Assembly (NCBI RefSeq): GCF_026898115.1
Contig: NZ_CP114036.1
Span: forward strand, 4,272,001-4,336,000
DNA: 64,000 bases
Direction: 5' to 3'
From: Streptomyces sp. S465
GTDB lineage: Bacteria; Actinomycetota; Actinomycetes; Streptomycetales; Streptomycetaceae
The notes below the pieces were generated by a model. The model was not told the origin of the DNA and made no database searches. It saw nothing but the letters and a program-made list of their open reading frames with translations. Shown piece after piece: positions 9,260 through 17,413 of this stretch (positions within the stretch are counted from its first letter, which is position 1; each line of letters begins with the position of its first letter). Both the position numbers and the translations under genes were made by a program.

Positions 9260-10207
9260 GTGCTGGATGAGGTGGAGCGCTGGCTGAAGCACCGCTCCTG
9301 GTCTGCCGACGACCGTCCGCTGGATCGCCTGCTGGCCGCGAAGCGGGCCACGACGACGACGGTGAGCGTGGTCCTGCCCGCCCTGAACGAGGAGGCCACG
9401 GTCGGCGAGATCGCCGGGGCGATCCGCCGTGAGCTGATGGGCGAGGCGGTGCCGCTGGTGGACGAGCTGGTGGTGCTGGACTCCGGTTCGACGGACCGCA
9501 CCGCCGAGGTCGCCGCGGCGGCGGGCGCGACCGTCGTCGCCCGCGACTCGCTGCTGCCCCGGCTGCCCGCGCTGCCCGGCAAGGGCGAGGTGCTGTGGCG
9601 GTCGCTGCTGGCCACCAGCGGCGACATCGTCTGCTTCATCGACGCCGACCTGCGGGAATTCGACCCGCGCTTCGTCTCGGGGATCGTCGGCCCGCTGCTC
9701 ACCGACCCCGCGCTCCAGCTGGTGAAGGGCATGTACGACCGTCCGCTCGGCGAGGCGGCGGGCCAGGGCGGCCGGGTCACCGAACTGGTCGCGCGGCCCC
9801 TGCTGAACCTGCACTGGCCCCAGCTGGCCGGATTCGTCCAGCCGCTGGGCGGTGAGTACGCGGCCCGCCGCTCGCTGCTGGAGCGGCTGCCCTTCCCGGT
9901 GGGCTACGGGGTCGAGCTGGGACTGCTGGTCGACGCGCTGCACACGGTGGGCCTCGACGCGCTCGGCCAGGTGGACGTCGGGGTCCGCAAACACCGCCAC
10001 CAGGACGGGCTGGCGCTCGGCCGGATGGCGGCCGCGATCTACCGCACCGCGCAGCTGCGGCTGGCCCGCGGCCACCTGGTGCGGCCGCGGCTGACCCAGT
10101 TCGACCGGGGCGAGAACGGCTTCGAGCCGCGTACCACCTCCGTGGACACCGAGGAGCGGCCGCCGATGATCGAGATCCCGGAGTACGCGGCGCGCCGCGC
10201 GGCGTGA
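9260..10207 (+). CDS. gpgS: Glucosyl-3-phosphoglycerate synthase
   Basis: A 315-residue GT-A glycosyltransferase (GT81) that joins glucose from UDP- or GDP-glucose to 3-phosphoglycerate, the first step toward glucosylglycerate and methylglucose polysaccharide. Seen: VSVVLPALNEEATVGEI (about 36-52), LDSGSTDRTAEVAAAAGA, and the metal-binding IDADL followed by REFDP (about 132-140), then KGMYDRP and the GGEYAAR loop. GTG start with AGGGAGAG upstream. otsA follows in the same direction, so the neighbourhood is one of compatible-solute and storage-sugar synthesis. Confidence 0.93.
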   Translation: MLDEVERWLKHRSWSADDRPLDRLLAAKRATTTTVSVVLPALNEEATVGEIAGAIRRELMGEAVPLVDELVVLDSGSTDRTAEVAAAAGATVVARDSLLPRLPALPGKGEVLWRSLLATSGDIVCFIDADLREFDPRFVSGIVGPLLTDPALQLVKGMYDRPLGEAAGQGGRVTELVARPLLNLHWPQLAGFVQPLGGEYAARRSLLERLPFPVGYGVELGLLVDALHTVGLDALGQVDVGVRKHRHQDGLALGRMAAAIYRTAQLRLARGHLVRPRLTQFDRGENGFEPRTTSVDTEERPPMIEIPEYAARRAA

Positions 10208-10317
10208 GCCCGCGGCGTGAGCCCGCGCACGGCGCCTGCGCGCCTGCGCGCCGGGGTGACGCGTGGCGCGCGTGGCGGCCGGCGACACACCTACGGGGCA
10301 AGAAACCGTACGTACGT

Positions 10318-10350
10318 TTGCGCGGGGCCGCGCGTGGCTAGGCTCGCGAC
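10318..10350 (+). promoter_or_regulatory. Leaderless-type promoter of otsA
   Basis: TAGGCT at 10339-10344 lies 6 nt before the ATG, with TTGCGC at 10318-10323 as a possible -35 box (15-nt spacing, rather short). The arrangement predicts transcription starting at or near the ATG. Confidence 0.5.
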
Positions 10351-11805
10351 ATGGCAGCCCCGCGTACCGCCCCGATCCTGGTCGCCTCCAACCGCGGTCC
10401 GGTCTCGTACACCCTGGGCGAGGACGGCTCGCTGACCGCCCGGCGCGGCGGCGGCGGGCTGGTCTCCGGCCTCAGCGCGATCGGTCCCGAGGCCGGCGCG
10501 GTGTGGGTGTGCGCGGCGCTCAGTGAGGCCGACCGCGAGGCGGCCCGGCGCGCCGGGACCAACCATCTGAACCCCGGTGACACCGGCGGTCAGCAGGTGC
10601 GGATGCTCGACATCGCGCCGGACGTCTTCGCCGCCGCCTACAACGGCATCGCCAACTCGGTGCTGTGGTTCGTCCACCACCTGCTCTACCAGACCCCGGT
10701 CGAGCCGGTCTTCGACGCCGAGTTCGCCGCCCAGTGGGCGGCCTATGAGAGCTACAACGCGGCCTTCGCGGACGCGCTCGCCCGGGAGGCGGTGGACGAG
10801 GCCGTCGTCCTGGTGCAGGACTACCACCTGGCGCTGGTGCCCGGGATGCTCCGCGAGCTCCGCCCCGACCTGCGGATCGGCCACTTCTCCCATACGCCCT
10901 GGGCGCCGCCGGACTACTACCGGCTGCTGCCGGACGAGGCGGCGGCGGGGGTGCTGCGCGGCATCCTCGGCGGCGACCGCGCCGGGTTCCTCACCGAGCG
11001 CTGGGCCGGCGCCTTCGCCGACTGCTGCGCGGCCGTGCTGGGCGCGGAGGTCGTGCGGGACGGCGACGGCGCGGCGACGGCCGTGCGCTTCGAGGGGCGC
11101 GAGACCCGGCTGGGCGTGCACGGACTGGGCGCGGACGCGGACTTCCTGCGGGAGCGGTCGCGGCAGGCGGATGTCGACGAGCGGCTGACCAGCCTGCGGG
11201 CACAGATCGGAGCGGGCCGGAAGTCGATCGTCCGGGTGGACCGCACCGAGCTGTCCAAGAACATCGTGCGCGGACTGCTGGCGTACCGGCGGCTGCTGGA
11301 GACCCGTCCCGAGTGGCGGGAGCGCGTGGTGCACGTGGCCTTCGCCTACCCCTCACGCCAGGACCTCGCCGTCTACCGCGACTACACCGAGCGGGTGCGA
11401 CGGCTCGCGGACGAGATCAACGCCGAGTACGGCACGGAGGGCTGGACCCCGGTCGCACTGCACGTGAAGGACGACTTCGCCCGCTCCCTCGCGGCCTACC
11501 GGCTGGCGGACGTGGCGCTGGTCAACCCCATCCGGGACGGAATGAACCTGGTGGCCAAGGAAGTGCCGGTGGTCTCCGAGCGGGGATGTGCGCTGGTGCT
11601 GTCGCGGGAGGCGGGGGCCTACGCCGAGCTGGGCGAGGACGCGCTGGTGGTGAACCCGTACGACGTGGAGGCCACGGCTCAGGCGCTGCACGAGGGCTTG
11701 CGCATGGGCGACGGCGAGCGCGCGGAGCGTACGAAGCGGCTCGCCGCCGCCGCGACCGCGCTGCCGCCGCAGGCGTGGTTCCTGGCGCAGTTGCGGGCGC
11801 TGTAG
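10351..11805 (+). CDS. otsA: Alpha,alpha-trehalose-phosphate synthase
   Basis: A 484-residue GT20 enzyme making trehalose-6-phosphate from a nucleotide-glucose and glucose-6-phosphate in the cytosol. Seen: ASNRGPVSY near the start, VWVCAAL, VLVQDYHLALVPGMLRE (about 152-168), GHFSHTPWAPPDYYRLLP, VDRTELSKNIVRGLLAY, and the nucleotide-sugar site NPIRDGMNLVAKE (about 390-402). Length is normal. The next gene, otsB, converges on it from the other strand rather than sharing an operon. Confidence 0.97.
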   Translation: MAAPRTAPILVASNRGPVSYTLGEDGSLTARRGGGGLVSGLSAIGPEAGAVWVCAALSEADREAARRAGTNHLNPGDTGGQQVRMLDIAPDVFAAAYNGIANSVLWFVHHLLYQTPVEPVFDAEFAAQWAAYESYNAAFADALAREAVDEAVVLVQDYHLALVPGMLRELRPDLRIGHFSHTPWAPPDYYRLLPDEAAAGVLRGILGGDRAGFLTERWAGAFADCCAAVLGAEVVRDGDGAATAVRFEGRETRLGVHGLGADADFLRERSRQADVDERLTSLRAQIGAGRKSIVRVDRTELSKNIVRGLLAYRRLLETRPEWRERVVHVAFAYPSRQDLAVYRDYTERVRRLADEINAEYGTEGWTPVALHVKDDFARSLAAYRLADVALVNPIRDGMNLVAKEVPVVSERGCALVLSREAGAYAELGEDALVVNPYDVEATAQALHEGLRMGDGERAERTKRLAAAATALPPQAWFLAQLRAL

Positions 11806-11892
11806 AGGTGACCGCCCGCGATGCGCCGCTCGGGGAGTGTTGACGGGTAACCGGCGTAACCGGCCCCGGACCGGGAGCTGTCCGAGCGGGCC

Positions 11893-12756
11893 CTAGGCGG
11901 CGTCGCCGCCGACCGCGTCGGCCAGGGCCGAGAGCAGCCCCACCACGCCCGCCGGGCCGTCGACCACCAGGTCCGCCCGTTCGGCCAGCTCGGTCACCTC
12001 CGCGCTGCCACTGCACACCAGCAGCCCCGGCACGCCCTCCTCGCGCAGCCGCTCCACCGCCGCGAACGCGGCCAGGTCACCGAGGTCGTCGCCCGCGTAG
12101 AGCACGGCCGCCGCGCCCGTCCGCCGCACGTACTCGGTGAGCGCCACGCCCTTGTCCATGCCCGGCGGCCGCAGCTCCAGCACCAGCCGGCCGGGCTCGA
12201 CGATCAGCCCATGGCGCTCGGCCAGTGCGTGGAGGGGTGCGCGCAGCCGCTCGAACGTGGCCTGGGGGTCCTCGGCGCGGCGGGTGTGGACGGCGACGGC
12301 GCGGCCCTTGTCCTCGATCCACGTGCCCTGCGAGGCACCGTGCGCGGTGAGGGTGGCCGGGAGTTCGGTCTTGACGTCGGCGACGCCGGGGTGCGGTTCG
12401 GGCGCCTGGACGGCGCCGCTCGCCGCGTCCCAGCGCTCGGCCCCGTAGAGGCCGAGGACCACGAGCCCATCCAGCCCCTCGGCCCCGGCGAAGCCGCCGT
12501 ACCGGACGGCGACCTCGGCCGGACGGCCCGTGATCACCGCGACGGAGCGCATCCGCGGGGCCAGCCGGGAGAGCGCGGGGACGGCGCCGGAGTGGGCGCG
12601 GGCCCGGTCGGGGTCGGGGACGATCTCGGCGAGGGTGCCGTCGAAGTCGAGTCCGACGACGGCGTGGCCGGGCCGTTCGAGAAGAGCGGCAAGGCCCTCA
12701 CGGCCGACGGAGGTGGTGGGTACGGGGAGGGGATGACTGCCCATAGCGCTGCCCAT
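11893..12756 (-). CDS. otsB: Trehalose-6-phosphate phosphatase
   Basis: A HAD-superfamily phosphatase of about 287 residues that releases free trehalose. Motif I is GLDFDGTLAEIVPDPD, with both Asp; motif II is VITGRP; the cap has GLYGAE and KGRAVAVHTRR; motif IV is AGDDLGDLAAF. I chose ATG 12756 because TAGGGT sits 7 nt upstream (12769-12764), a leaderless promoter; ATG 12744 is possible. The long upstream open frame runs through a degenerate repeat and is not conserved-looking. Confidence 0.92.
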   Translation of the reverse strand: MGSAMGSHPLPVPTTSVGREGLAALLERPGHAVVGLDFDGTLAEIVPDPDRARAHSGAVPALSRLAPRMRSVAVITGRPAEVAVRYGGFAGAEGLDGLVVLGLYGAERWDAASGAVQAPEPHPGVADVKTELPATLTAHGASQGTWIEDKGRAVAVHTRRAEDPQATFERLRAPLHALAERHGLIVEPGRLVLELRPPGMDKGVALTEYVRRTGAAAVLYAGDDLGDLAAFAAVERLREEGVPGLLVCSGSAEVTELAERADLVVDGPAGVVGLLSALADAVGGDAA

Positions 12757-12763
12757 GGCGGTG

Positions 12764-12769
12764 ACCCTA
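12764..12769 (-). promoter_or_regulatory. -10 box of a leaderless otsB promoter
   Basis: TAGGGT on the minus strand, followed by 7 nt (CACCGCC) and then the ATG. This supports the chosen start of otsB. Confidence 0.5.
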
Positions 12770-12788
12770 CCGGCCCCGACGCCACGAC

Positions 12789-13065
12789 GGGCTTCCGGTG
12801 GCCACCCCATGGACGTCCCCCCGGTGAATGGCGCGATGGCGTCCCGCCGGTGAACACACCACGGGCGCCGGGCCGGTGAACCGCACCTGGACGTCGGGCC
12901 GGTGAACCGCATCGTGGGCGCCTCGCCGAGGAGCAGCGCGACGGCTCCCGCCAGTGACCACACCACGGGCGCCGCACCGGAGAACGGCTCAACGGGCGTC
13001 GGGCCGGTTGCCCCGCCCACGGCGTCGCGTCGGTTGCCCCCGTAGACGTCGCGCCGGTGGGGGAG
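12789..13065. repeat. Degenerate 26-bp tandem repeat upstream of otsB
   Basis: Roughly nine imperfect units built on CGTCGGGCCGGTGAACCGCA plus a variable GGG end, one unit interrupted by an insertion. It fills the gap of about 310 nt between otsB and the DUF3263 gene, which holds no credible gene. The open frame across it on the minus strand is an effect of the repeat. Confidence 0.7.
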
Positions 13066-13068
13066 GCT

Positions 13069-13425
13069 TCAGCGCCGTTCGCGGCGCTCGTCCCTGATCC
13101 GGCGCAGCCGGTTGATGGTCACCGGGTCGTGTGCCAGGGCTCTGGGGTCGTCCAGCAGCGCGTTCAGCAGCTGGTAGTAGCGGGTCGGGGAGATGCCGAG
13201 CCGCTCCCGTATCGCGCGCTCCTTGGCGCCGGGGCCCGGCCAGCCACGCCGCTCCACCGCGAGCACGGACCGGTCACGGTCGGACAGCCCGGCTCCCGAG
13301 CCCCGCTCCTGAGCCTGGTCCTGCCCCTGCCCCTGGTCCTGCCCCTGCCCCTGGTCCTGCTCGGCGGGGTCTTCCGAAGGGTCCGGGCCGGGCGGGCCGG
13401 GCGTGGTGGGCCTGTCCACTGTCAT
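13069..13425 (-). CDS. DUF3263 domain-containing protein
   Basis: A 118-residue protein. Residues 1-45 are Pro/Asp/Gln-rich with an 18-nt tandem repeat coding QGQD units. The C-terminal DUF3263 domain (LSDRDRSVLAVERRGWPGPG; ERLGISPTRYYQLLNALLDD) looks like a small helix-turn-helix with the tyrosine pair YYQ. It is widespread in Streptomyces, often near otsB; probably DNA-binding but of unknown role. It lies 25 nt after the binding-protein gene and may share its transcript. Confidence 0.85.
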   Translation of the reverse strand: MTVDRPTTPGPPGPDPSEDPAEQDQGQGQDQGQGQDQAQERGSGAGLSDRDRSVLAVERRGWPGPGAKERAIRERLGISPTRYYQLLNALLDDPRALAHDPVTINRLRRIRDERRERR

Positions 13426-13450
13426 GCCCCCGCATTCTCCACGGTGTCCG

Positions 13451-14758
13451 TCATGCCCCCGCGTTCTCCAGGGCGTCGGCCTCGCGCTGGATCTGGCCCA
13501 GCACGCTCGCCGGGTCGCCGCCCTTGGCCACGGTCGAGCCGATCTTCTCCTTGATCAGCTTGCTGACCTCCGCCCAGGAGGTCTTGTCGGCCGGGTAGAA
13601 CTCGGCGCTCTCCAACTCGTCGAGGAACTGCCACAGCCGCTTGTGCTCACGGTCGTCGCGCATCGTCTGCTCGACGGAGGTGGTCACCGGCAGCAGGTCG
13701 TACTCGTCGGCGAAGGCGAGCACGTTCTTGTCGCTGTAGACGAAGTCGAGGAAGGTCCCGATCTCCTCGCGGTGGCCGTTCTGTTTGAAGGCCATCGCCC
13801 AGTCGGCGACGCCCATCGTCGACTCGGCCTTGCCCTTGCGGCCGGGCAGGGGGGCGGTGCCGTAGCTGATGCCGTGGCCGGCTGCCTGCTGCATCAGGGT
13901 CGGGTGGCCGTTGAGCATGCCGACCTCGCCGCGGGTGAAGGCGTCGAAGGTGTCCTGCCGGTTGGTGCGGGCCGGGGAGCCGGGGCCGGTGAGGCCGGCG
14001 CCGACCAGTTCGTCCCGCAGCCATTCGAAGGTCTTGATGTTCTGGGTGGAGTCGATGGTGTAGCTGCCGTTGGTGTCGGTGTAGCCGCCACCGCCGCTGA
14101 GCATCCACATCATGGTCTCGGCCTGGCACTCCTCGGGGCCGAGCGGCAGCCCGTACGGGATCTTCACCCCGCTGGACCTGAGCAGCTCCGCGGTCTCCTT
14201 GAGCTCGTCCCAGCTGGTGGGGGCGGAGGATATGCCGGCCTGGTCGAAGAGCTTCTTGTTGTAGAAGAGCAGCCGGGCGCTGGCCACGAACGGCACCCCG
14301 TACTGCACCCGTCTCACCTCACCCGCATGGGCGATGGAGGCGATGAAACCGGCCTGGGTGGGGATGGAGAGCATCTCGTCGGCGCGGTAGAGCATGCCCT
14401 GCGCGGCGTAGTCGGCGTACGCGCCGATCTGCGCGATGTCCGGGGCCTGCCCCTTCTTGACCATGTCGGCGACGCGCCGGTCGACATCGGTCCAGCTGTA
14501 GACCTTCACGTCGACCTTGATGCCGCGGTGCTTCGCCTCGAACGCCCGGACCAGCCTGTCCCAGTACTTCTGGGAGCTGTTGGCCGTGCTGTCGCCGTAG
14601 TCGGCCGCGACCATCTTCAAGGTGACGTCGCCGTCCGAACCGGAGCCGCCGCAGGCCGTGAGCCCCGGGGTGGCCGCCACCGCGGCGACACCCGCCGTCG
14701 TCAGACCCAAGAACCGTCGCCGCTGCACCGCTGTTTCCCACCCTCTGGCTTGATTCAT
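13451..14758 (-). CDS. Extracellular sugar-binding lipoprotein (orphan ABC component)
   Basis: A 435-residue solute-binding protein of ABC family 1. The N-terminus has a twin-arginine-like QRRRFLGLTT, a hydrophobic stretch and a lipobox ending LTAC, so it is an exported lipoprotein. Later segments (GKAESTMGVADWAMAFKQNG; PYGLPLGPEE) fit carbohydrate binders. The ATG at 14756-14758 has GGAGG abutting it; a GTG at 14726-14728 (VQRRRFLG) is an equally good start. There are no permease or ATPase genes beside it, so it must work with components elsewhere. A DasR-like box lies 50 nt upstream, and the GlcNAc genes diverge from it, suggesting an aminosugar ligand (inference). Confidence 0.85.
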   Translation of the reverse strand: MNQARGWETAVQRRRFLGLTTAGVAAVAATPGLTACGGSGSDGDVTLKMVAADYGDSTANSSQKYWDRLVRAFEAKHRGIKVDVKVYSWTDVDRRVADMVKKGQAPDIAQIGAYADYAAQGMLYRADEMLSIPTQAGFIASIAHAGEVRRVQYGVPFVASARLLFYNKKLFDQAGISSAPTSWDELKETAELLRSSGVKIPYGLPLGPEECQAETMMWMLSGGGGYTDTNGSYTIDSTQNIKTFEWLRDELVGAGLTGPGSPARTNRQDTFDAFTRGEVGMLNGHPTLMQQAAGHGISYGTAPLPGRKGKAESTMGVADWAMAFKQNGHREEIGTFLDFVYSDKNVLAFADEYDLLPVTTSVEQTMRDDREHKRLWQFLDELESAEFYPADKTSWAEVSKLIKEKIGSTVAKGGDPASVLGQIQREADALENAGA

Positions 14759-14808
14759 CCTCCAGGGGCCTCCCCCGAGGTCGAGCGAGTCTGCCTCACA
14801 AACCTCCA

Positions 14809-14824
14809 CAGGGTCTACACCATG
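14809..14824 (-). promoter_or_regulatory. Weak DasR-like box before the binding-protein gene
   Basis: The core GGTCTACACCA (14812-14822) matches 10 of 11 bases of the dre core GGTCTAGACCA, but the outer bases fit poorly (10/16 overall). Suggestive only. Confidence 0.3.
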
Positions 14825-15039
14825 GGCATCCCGCTTCTCTGTCGACGTGGCGCCTTCCCAGGTCAGCGGGGTTCTACACACCCAAGTGCGATGCGTCACG
14901 CAGGCACAAGCGGAATGGTTGGTTCATACCAATCCCCTGGTGCGCAAGGGTGCGATCTCCGCACGAGAAGCGGTGCGAGGCGGCCGGAAGTCACGGCGTT
15001 GAAGCGCCGAGAAGCGCTGAGAAGCGGCGAGAAGCGGCG

Positions 15040-15055
15040 AGTGGACTAGACCTCT
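15040..15055 (+). promoter_or_regulatory. DasR responsive element (dre) of nagKA
   Basis: AGTGGACTAGACCTCT matches 14 of 16 positions of the dre consensus A(C/G)TGGTCTAGACCA(G/C)T. It ends 29 nt before the GTG start of the kinase. DasR is the GntR-type repressor of GlcNAc use in Streptomyces, relieved by GlcN-6-phosphate. Upstream, 14998-15041 is a run of short direct repeats of GAGAAGCG(G/C). Confidence 0.85.
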
Positions 15056-15083
15056 CATGGTGGATCGCGGGAGACTGTTCCCT

Positions 15084-16016
15084 GTGAAACACGTCATCGC
15101 CCTGGATGTGGGCGGCACCGGCATGAAGGCCGCCCTGATCGGGGCGGACACCACACTCCTCCACGAGGCCCGGAGGCCCACCGGGCGGGAGCGCGGACCC
15201 GACGCGGTCGTGGCCGCGATCCTCGACTTCGCCGCCGAGCTGCGCGAGATCGGCGAGCGGCGGTTCGGCGGGCCCCCGGTGGCGGCCGGGGTCGGCGTGC
15301 CCGGGGTCCTGGACGAGGACCGCGGAGTGGCCGTCTTCGCCGCCAACCTCGGCTGGAGCAACGTCCCGCTGCGGGCGCTGCTGACCGAGCGGCTGGACGG
15401 CATCCCGGTCGCGCTCGCGCACGACGTCCGGATGGGCGGGCTGGCCGAGGGGCGGATAGGAGCGGGTGAGGGCGCCCCGCGCTTCCTGTTCGTGGCCGTC
15501 GGCACCGGGATCGCGGGCGCCATCGGCGTCGAGGGGCGCGTCGACCCCGGAGCGCACGGTTCCTCCGGCGAGATCGGCCATATCGTCGTCCGGCCGGGCG
15601 GCCCCGCCTGCGGCTGCGGCCAGTCCGGCTGTCTGGAGACGCTCGCCTCGGCGTCGGCGGTGGGCCGTGCCTGGGCCGACGCGAGCGGCGATCCGGCGGC
15701 GACCGCCGCCGACTGCGCCAAGGCCGTCCGGGCCGGGGACCCGAAGGCCGTGGCGGTGTGGCGGGAGATGGTGGACGCGCTCGCCGACGGTCTGGTGACC
15801 GCCCTCACCCTGCTGGACCCCGGTGTGCTGATCGTCGGCGGCGGGCTGGCCGAGGCCGGCGAGACGCTGTTCGCACCGCTGCGTACCGCGGTCGAGGAGC
15901 GGCTCACCTTCCAGCAGCTTCCCCGTATCGTCCCGGCGGCCCTCGGGGACACCGCCGGTTGCCTGGGCGCGGGTCTGCTCGCCTGGGATCGTCTCTCTAC
16001 GGAGGTAACCACCTGA
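15084..16016 (+). CDS. nagK: ROK-family sugar kinase, probable N-acetylglucosamine kinase
   Basis: A 310-residue ROK protein. The ATP loop is IALDVGGTGMKAALIG (residues 4-19); the ROK zinc site is the CGCGQSGCLE motif (about 180-190) preceded by EIGHIVV; HGSSGEIGH supplies the catalytic region. I prefer GTG 15084 because GGGAG lies 9-10 nt upstream and the fold starts there; ATG 15057 is an alternative. It overlaps nagA by one base (TGATG). With a dre site in front, GlcNAc phosphorylation is the likely role; glucokinase activity cannot be ruled out from sequence. Confidence 0.85.
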   Translation: MKHVIALDVGGTGMKAALIGADTTLLHEARRPTGRERGPDAVVAAILDFAAELREIGERRFGGPPVAAGVGVPGVLDEDRGVAVFAANLGWSNVPLRALLTERLDGIPVALAHDVRMGGLAEGRIGAGEGAPRFLFVAVGTGIAGAIGVEGRVDPGAHGSSGEIGHIVVRPGGPACGCGQSGCLETLASASAVGRAWADASGDPAATAADCAKAVRAGDPKAVAVWREMVDALADGLVTALTLLDPGVLIVGGGLAEAGETLFAPLRTAVEERLTFQQLPRIVPAALGDTAGCLGAGLLAWDRLSTEVTT

Positions 16017-17233
16017 TGGTCCAGCGAACGGTTCTCACGGGCGCCCGGGTGGTCCGGCCGGAAGGCGTGGTCGACGACGGGCGGGTCACGATCGAGGGCA
16101 CGCGCATCGCCGCGACCGGCACGCGCATCGCCGCGACGGACGCGCACACCGCCGCGACGGGACCGGCGGCGGACCCGGCGTCCGCCCCCGGCGGGGAGGT
16201 GCTCGACCTGCCGGGCTGCTGGATCGTCCCCGGCTTCGTGGACCTGCATGTGCACGGCGGCGGCGGGGCCTCGTTCTCGGCGGGCACCCCCGAGGAGGCC
16301 CTGACCGCCATCCGTACGCACCGGCGGCACGGCACCACCACCATGCTCGCCTCCACCGTCACCGGCGATCTGGACGACCTCGCCCAGCAGGCCGCCGCCC
16401 TCTCGGAACTGGTGGAGCAGGGCGAGTTGGCGGGCATCCACTTCGAGGGGCCGTTCATCTCCCCCCACCGCTGCGGTGCCCACCAGCCGTCGCTGCTGCG
16501 CGCACCCGATCCGGCGGATGTGCGCAAGCTCGTGGACGCGGCGCGCGGCACCGCGCGGATGATGACCCTCGCGCCCGAACTGCCGGGCGGGCTGGAGTCC
16601 GTACGGCTGCTGGCCGACAGCGGAGTCCGCGCGGCCGTCGGCCACACCGACTCGACGTACGAGGCGACGCTGGAGGCCGTCGAGGCGGGCGCGACCGTGG
16701 CGACCCACCTGTTCAACGCGATGCCGTCACTGCTGCACCGCGCCCCCGGACCGATCGCGGCGCTGCTGGAGGACGAGCGGGTCACCGTCGAGCTGATCAA
16801 CGACGGCACGCATCTGCACCCCGCCGCGCTCCAGCTGGCGTTCCACCGGGCCGGCGCGGACCGGGTCGCCTTCATCACCGACGCGATGGGCGCGGCGGGC
16901 ATGAGCGACGGGCGCTATCCGCTCGGCCCGATGGAGGTCGAGGTCAAGGACGGTGTCGCACGGATCAGCGACGGGCCGACGGCCGGCTCCATCGCGGGCT
17001 CCACCCTCACCCTGGACCGGGCCTTCCGGCGGGCCGTCACGGTCGACGGGCTCAGCGTCGAGGAGGCCGTAAGGGCGCTGTCCGCCACCCCCGCCCGGGT
17101 GCTGGGCATCGCCGACCGGGTGGGCTCGCTGGAGCCGGGCAAGGACGCCGATCTCGTCGTGCTCGACGACGGCTTCCGGCTGCGGGGCGTGATGCGCCGG
17201 GGCGACTGGGTGGTCCGTCCCGAACTGGGCTGA
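16016..17233 (+). CDS. nagA: N-acetylglucosamine-6-phosphate deacetylase
   Basis: A 405-residue amidohydrolase that makes GlcN-6-phosphate and acetate. Metal and substrate motifs: VPGFVDLHVHGGGG (about 70-83), HFEGPFISPHRCGAHQ, GHTDSTYEATLEAVEAGATV, HLFNAM, and the catalytic FITDAMGAAG. GGAGG lies 10 nt before the ATG, which overlaps the nagK stop. Near residue 30 is an internal duplication, TRIAATGTRIAATDAHTAAT, not needed for the fold. It also receives the MurQ product, linking wall recycling to the hexosamine pool. Confidence 0.95.
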   Translation: MVQRTVLTGARVVRPEGVVDDGRVTIEGTRIAATGTRIAATDAHTAATGPAADPASAPGGEVLDLPGCWIVPGFVDLHVHGGGGASFSAGTPEEALTAIRTHRRHGTTTMLASTVTGDLDDLAQQAAALSELVEQGELAGIHFEGPFISPHRCGAHQPSLLRAPDPADVRKLVDAARGTARMMTLAPELPGGLESVRLLADSGVRAAVGHTDSTYEATLEAVEAGATVATHLFNAMPSLLHRAPGPIAALLEDERVTVELINDGTHLHPAALQLAFHRAGADRVAFITDAMGAAGMSDGRYPLGPMEVEVKDGVARISDGPTAGSIAGSTLTLDRAFRRAVTVDGLSVEEAVRALSATPARVLGIADRVGSLEPGKDADLVVLDDGFRLRGVMRRGDWVVRPELG

Positions 17234-17413
17234 AGTGCCCTGATTCCAGGCGGCGGTGAGGTGTCCGGACGGTGTCCGGAACGACACGGAGGTCTGGGCC
17301 GACGCCACTCGTTTTGGCATGATCGCTCGGGCACGGGCACCGCTCGGCGCACAGTCGCACGCTTCAGCACAGGAATCTCCGTCCGGCGGGGGGACGGGAG
17401 AGGGGATGCCAGG

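Noticed and set aside
12757-13020. N-terminal extension of OtsB by 88 residues
   Set aside because: The extra residues are a translation of the 26-bp repeat; a leaderless promoter lies right before the inner ATG.
13320-13370. 18-nt repeats in the DUF3263 gene as a regulatory repeat
   Set aside because: They are in frame and code a Gln/Asp-rich linker; no sign of another role.
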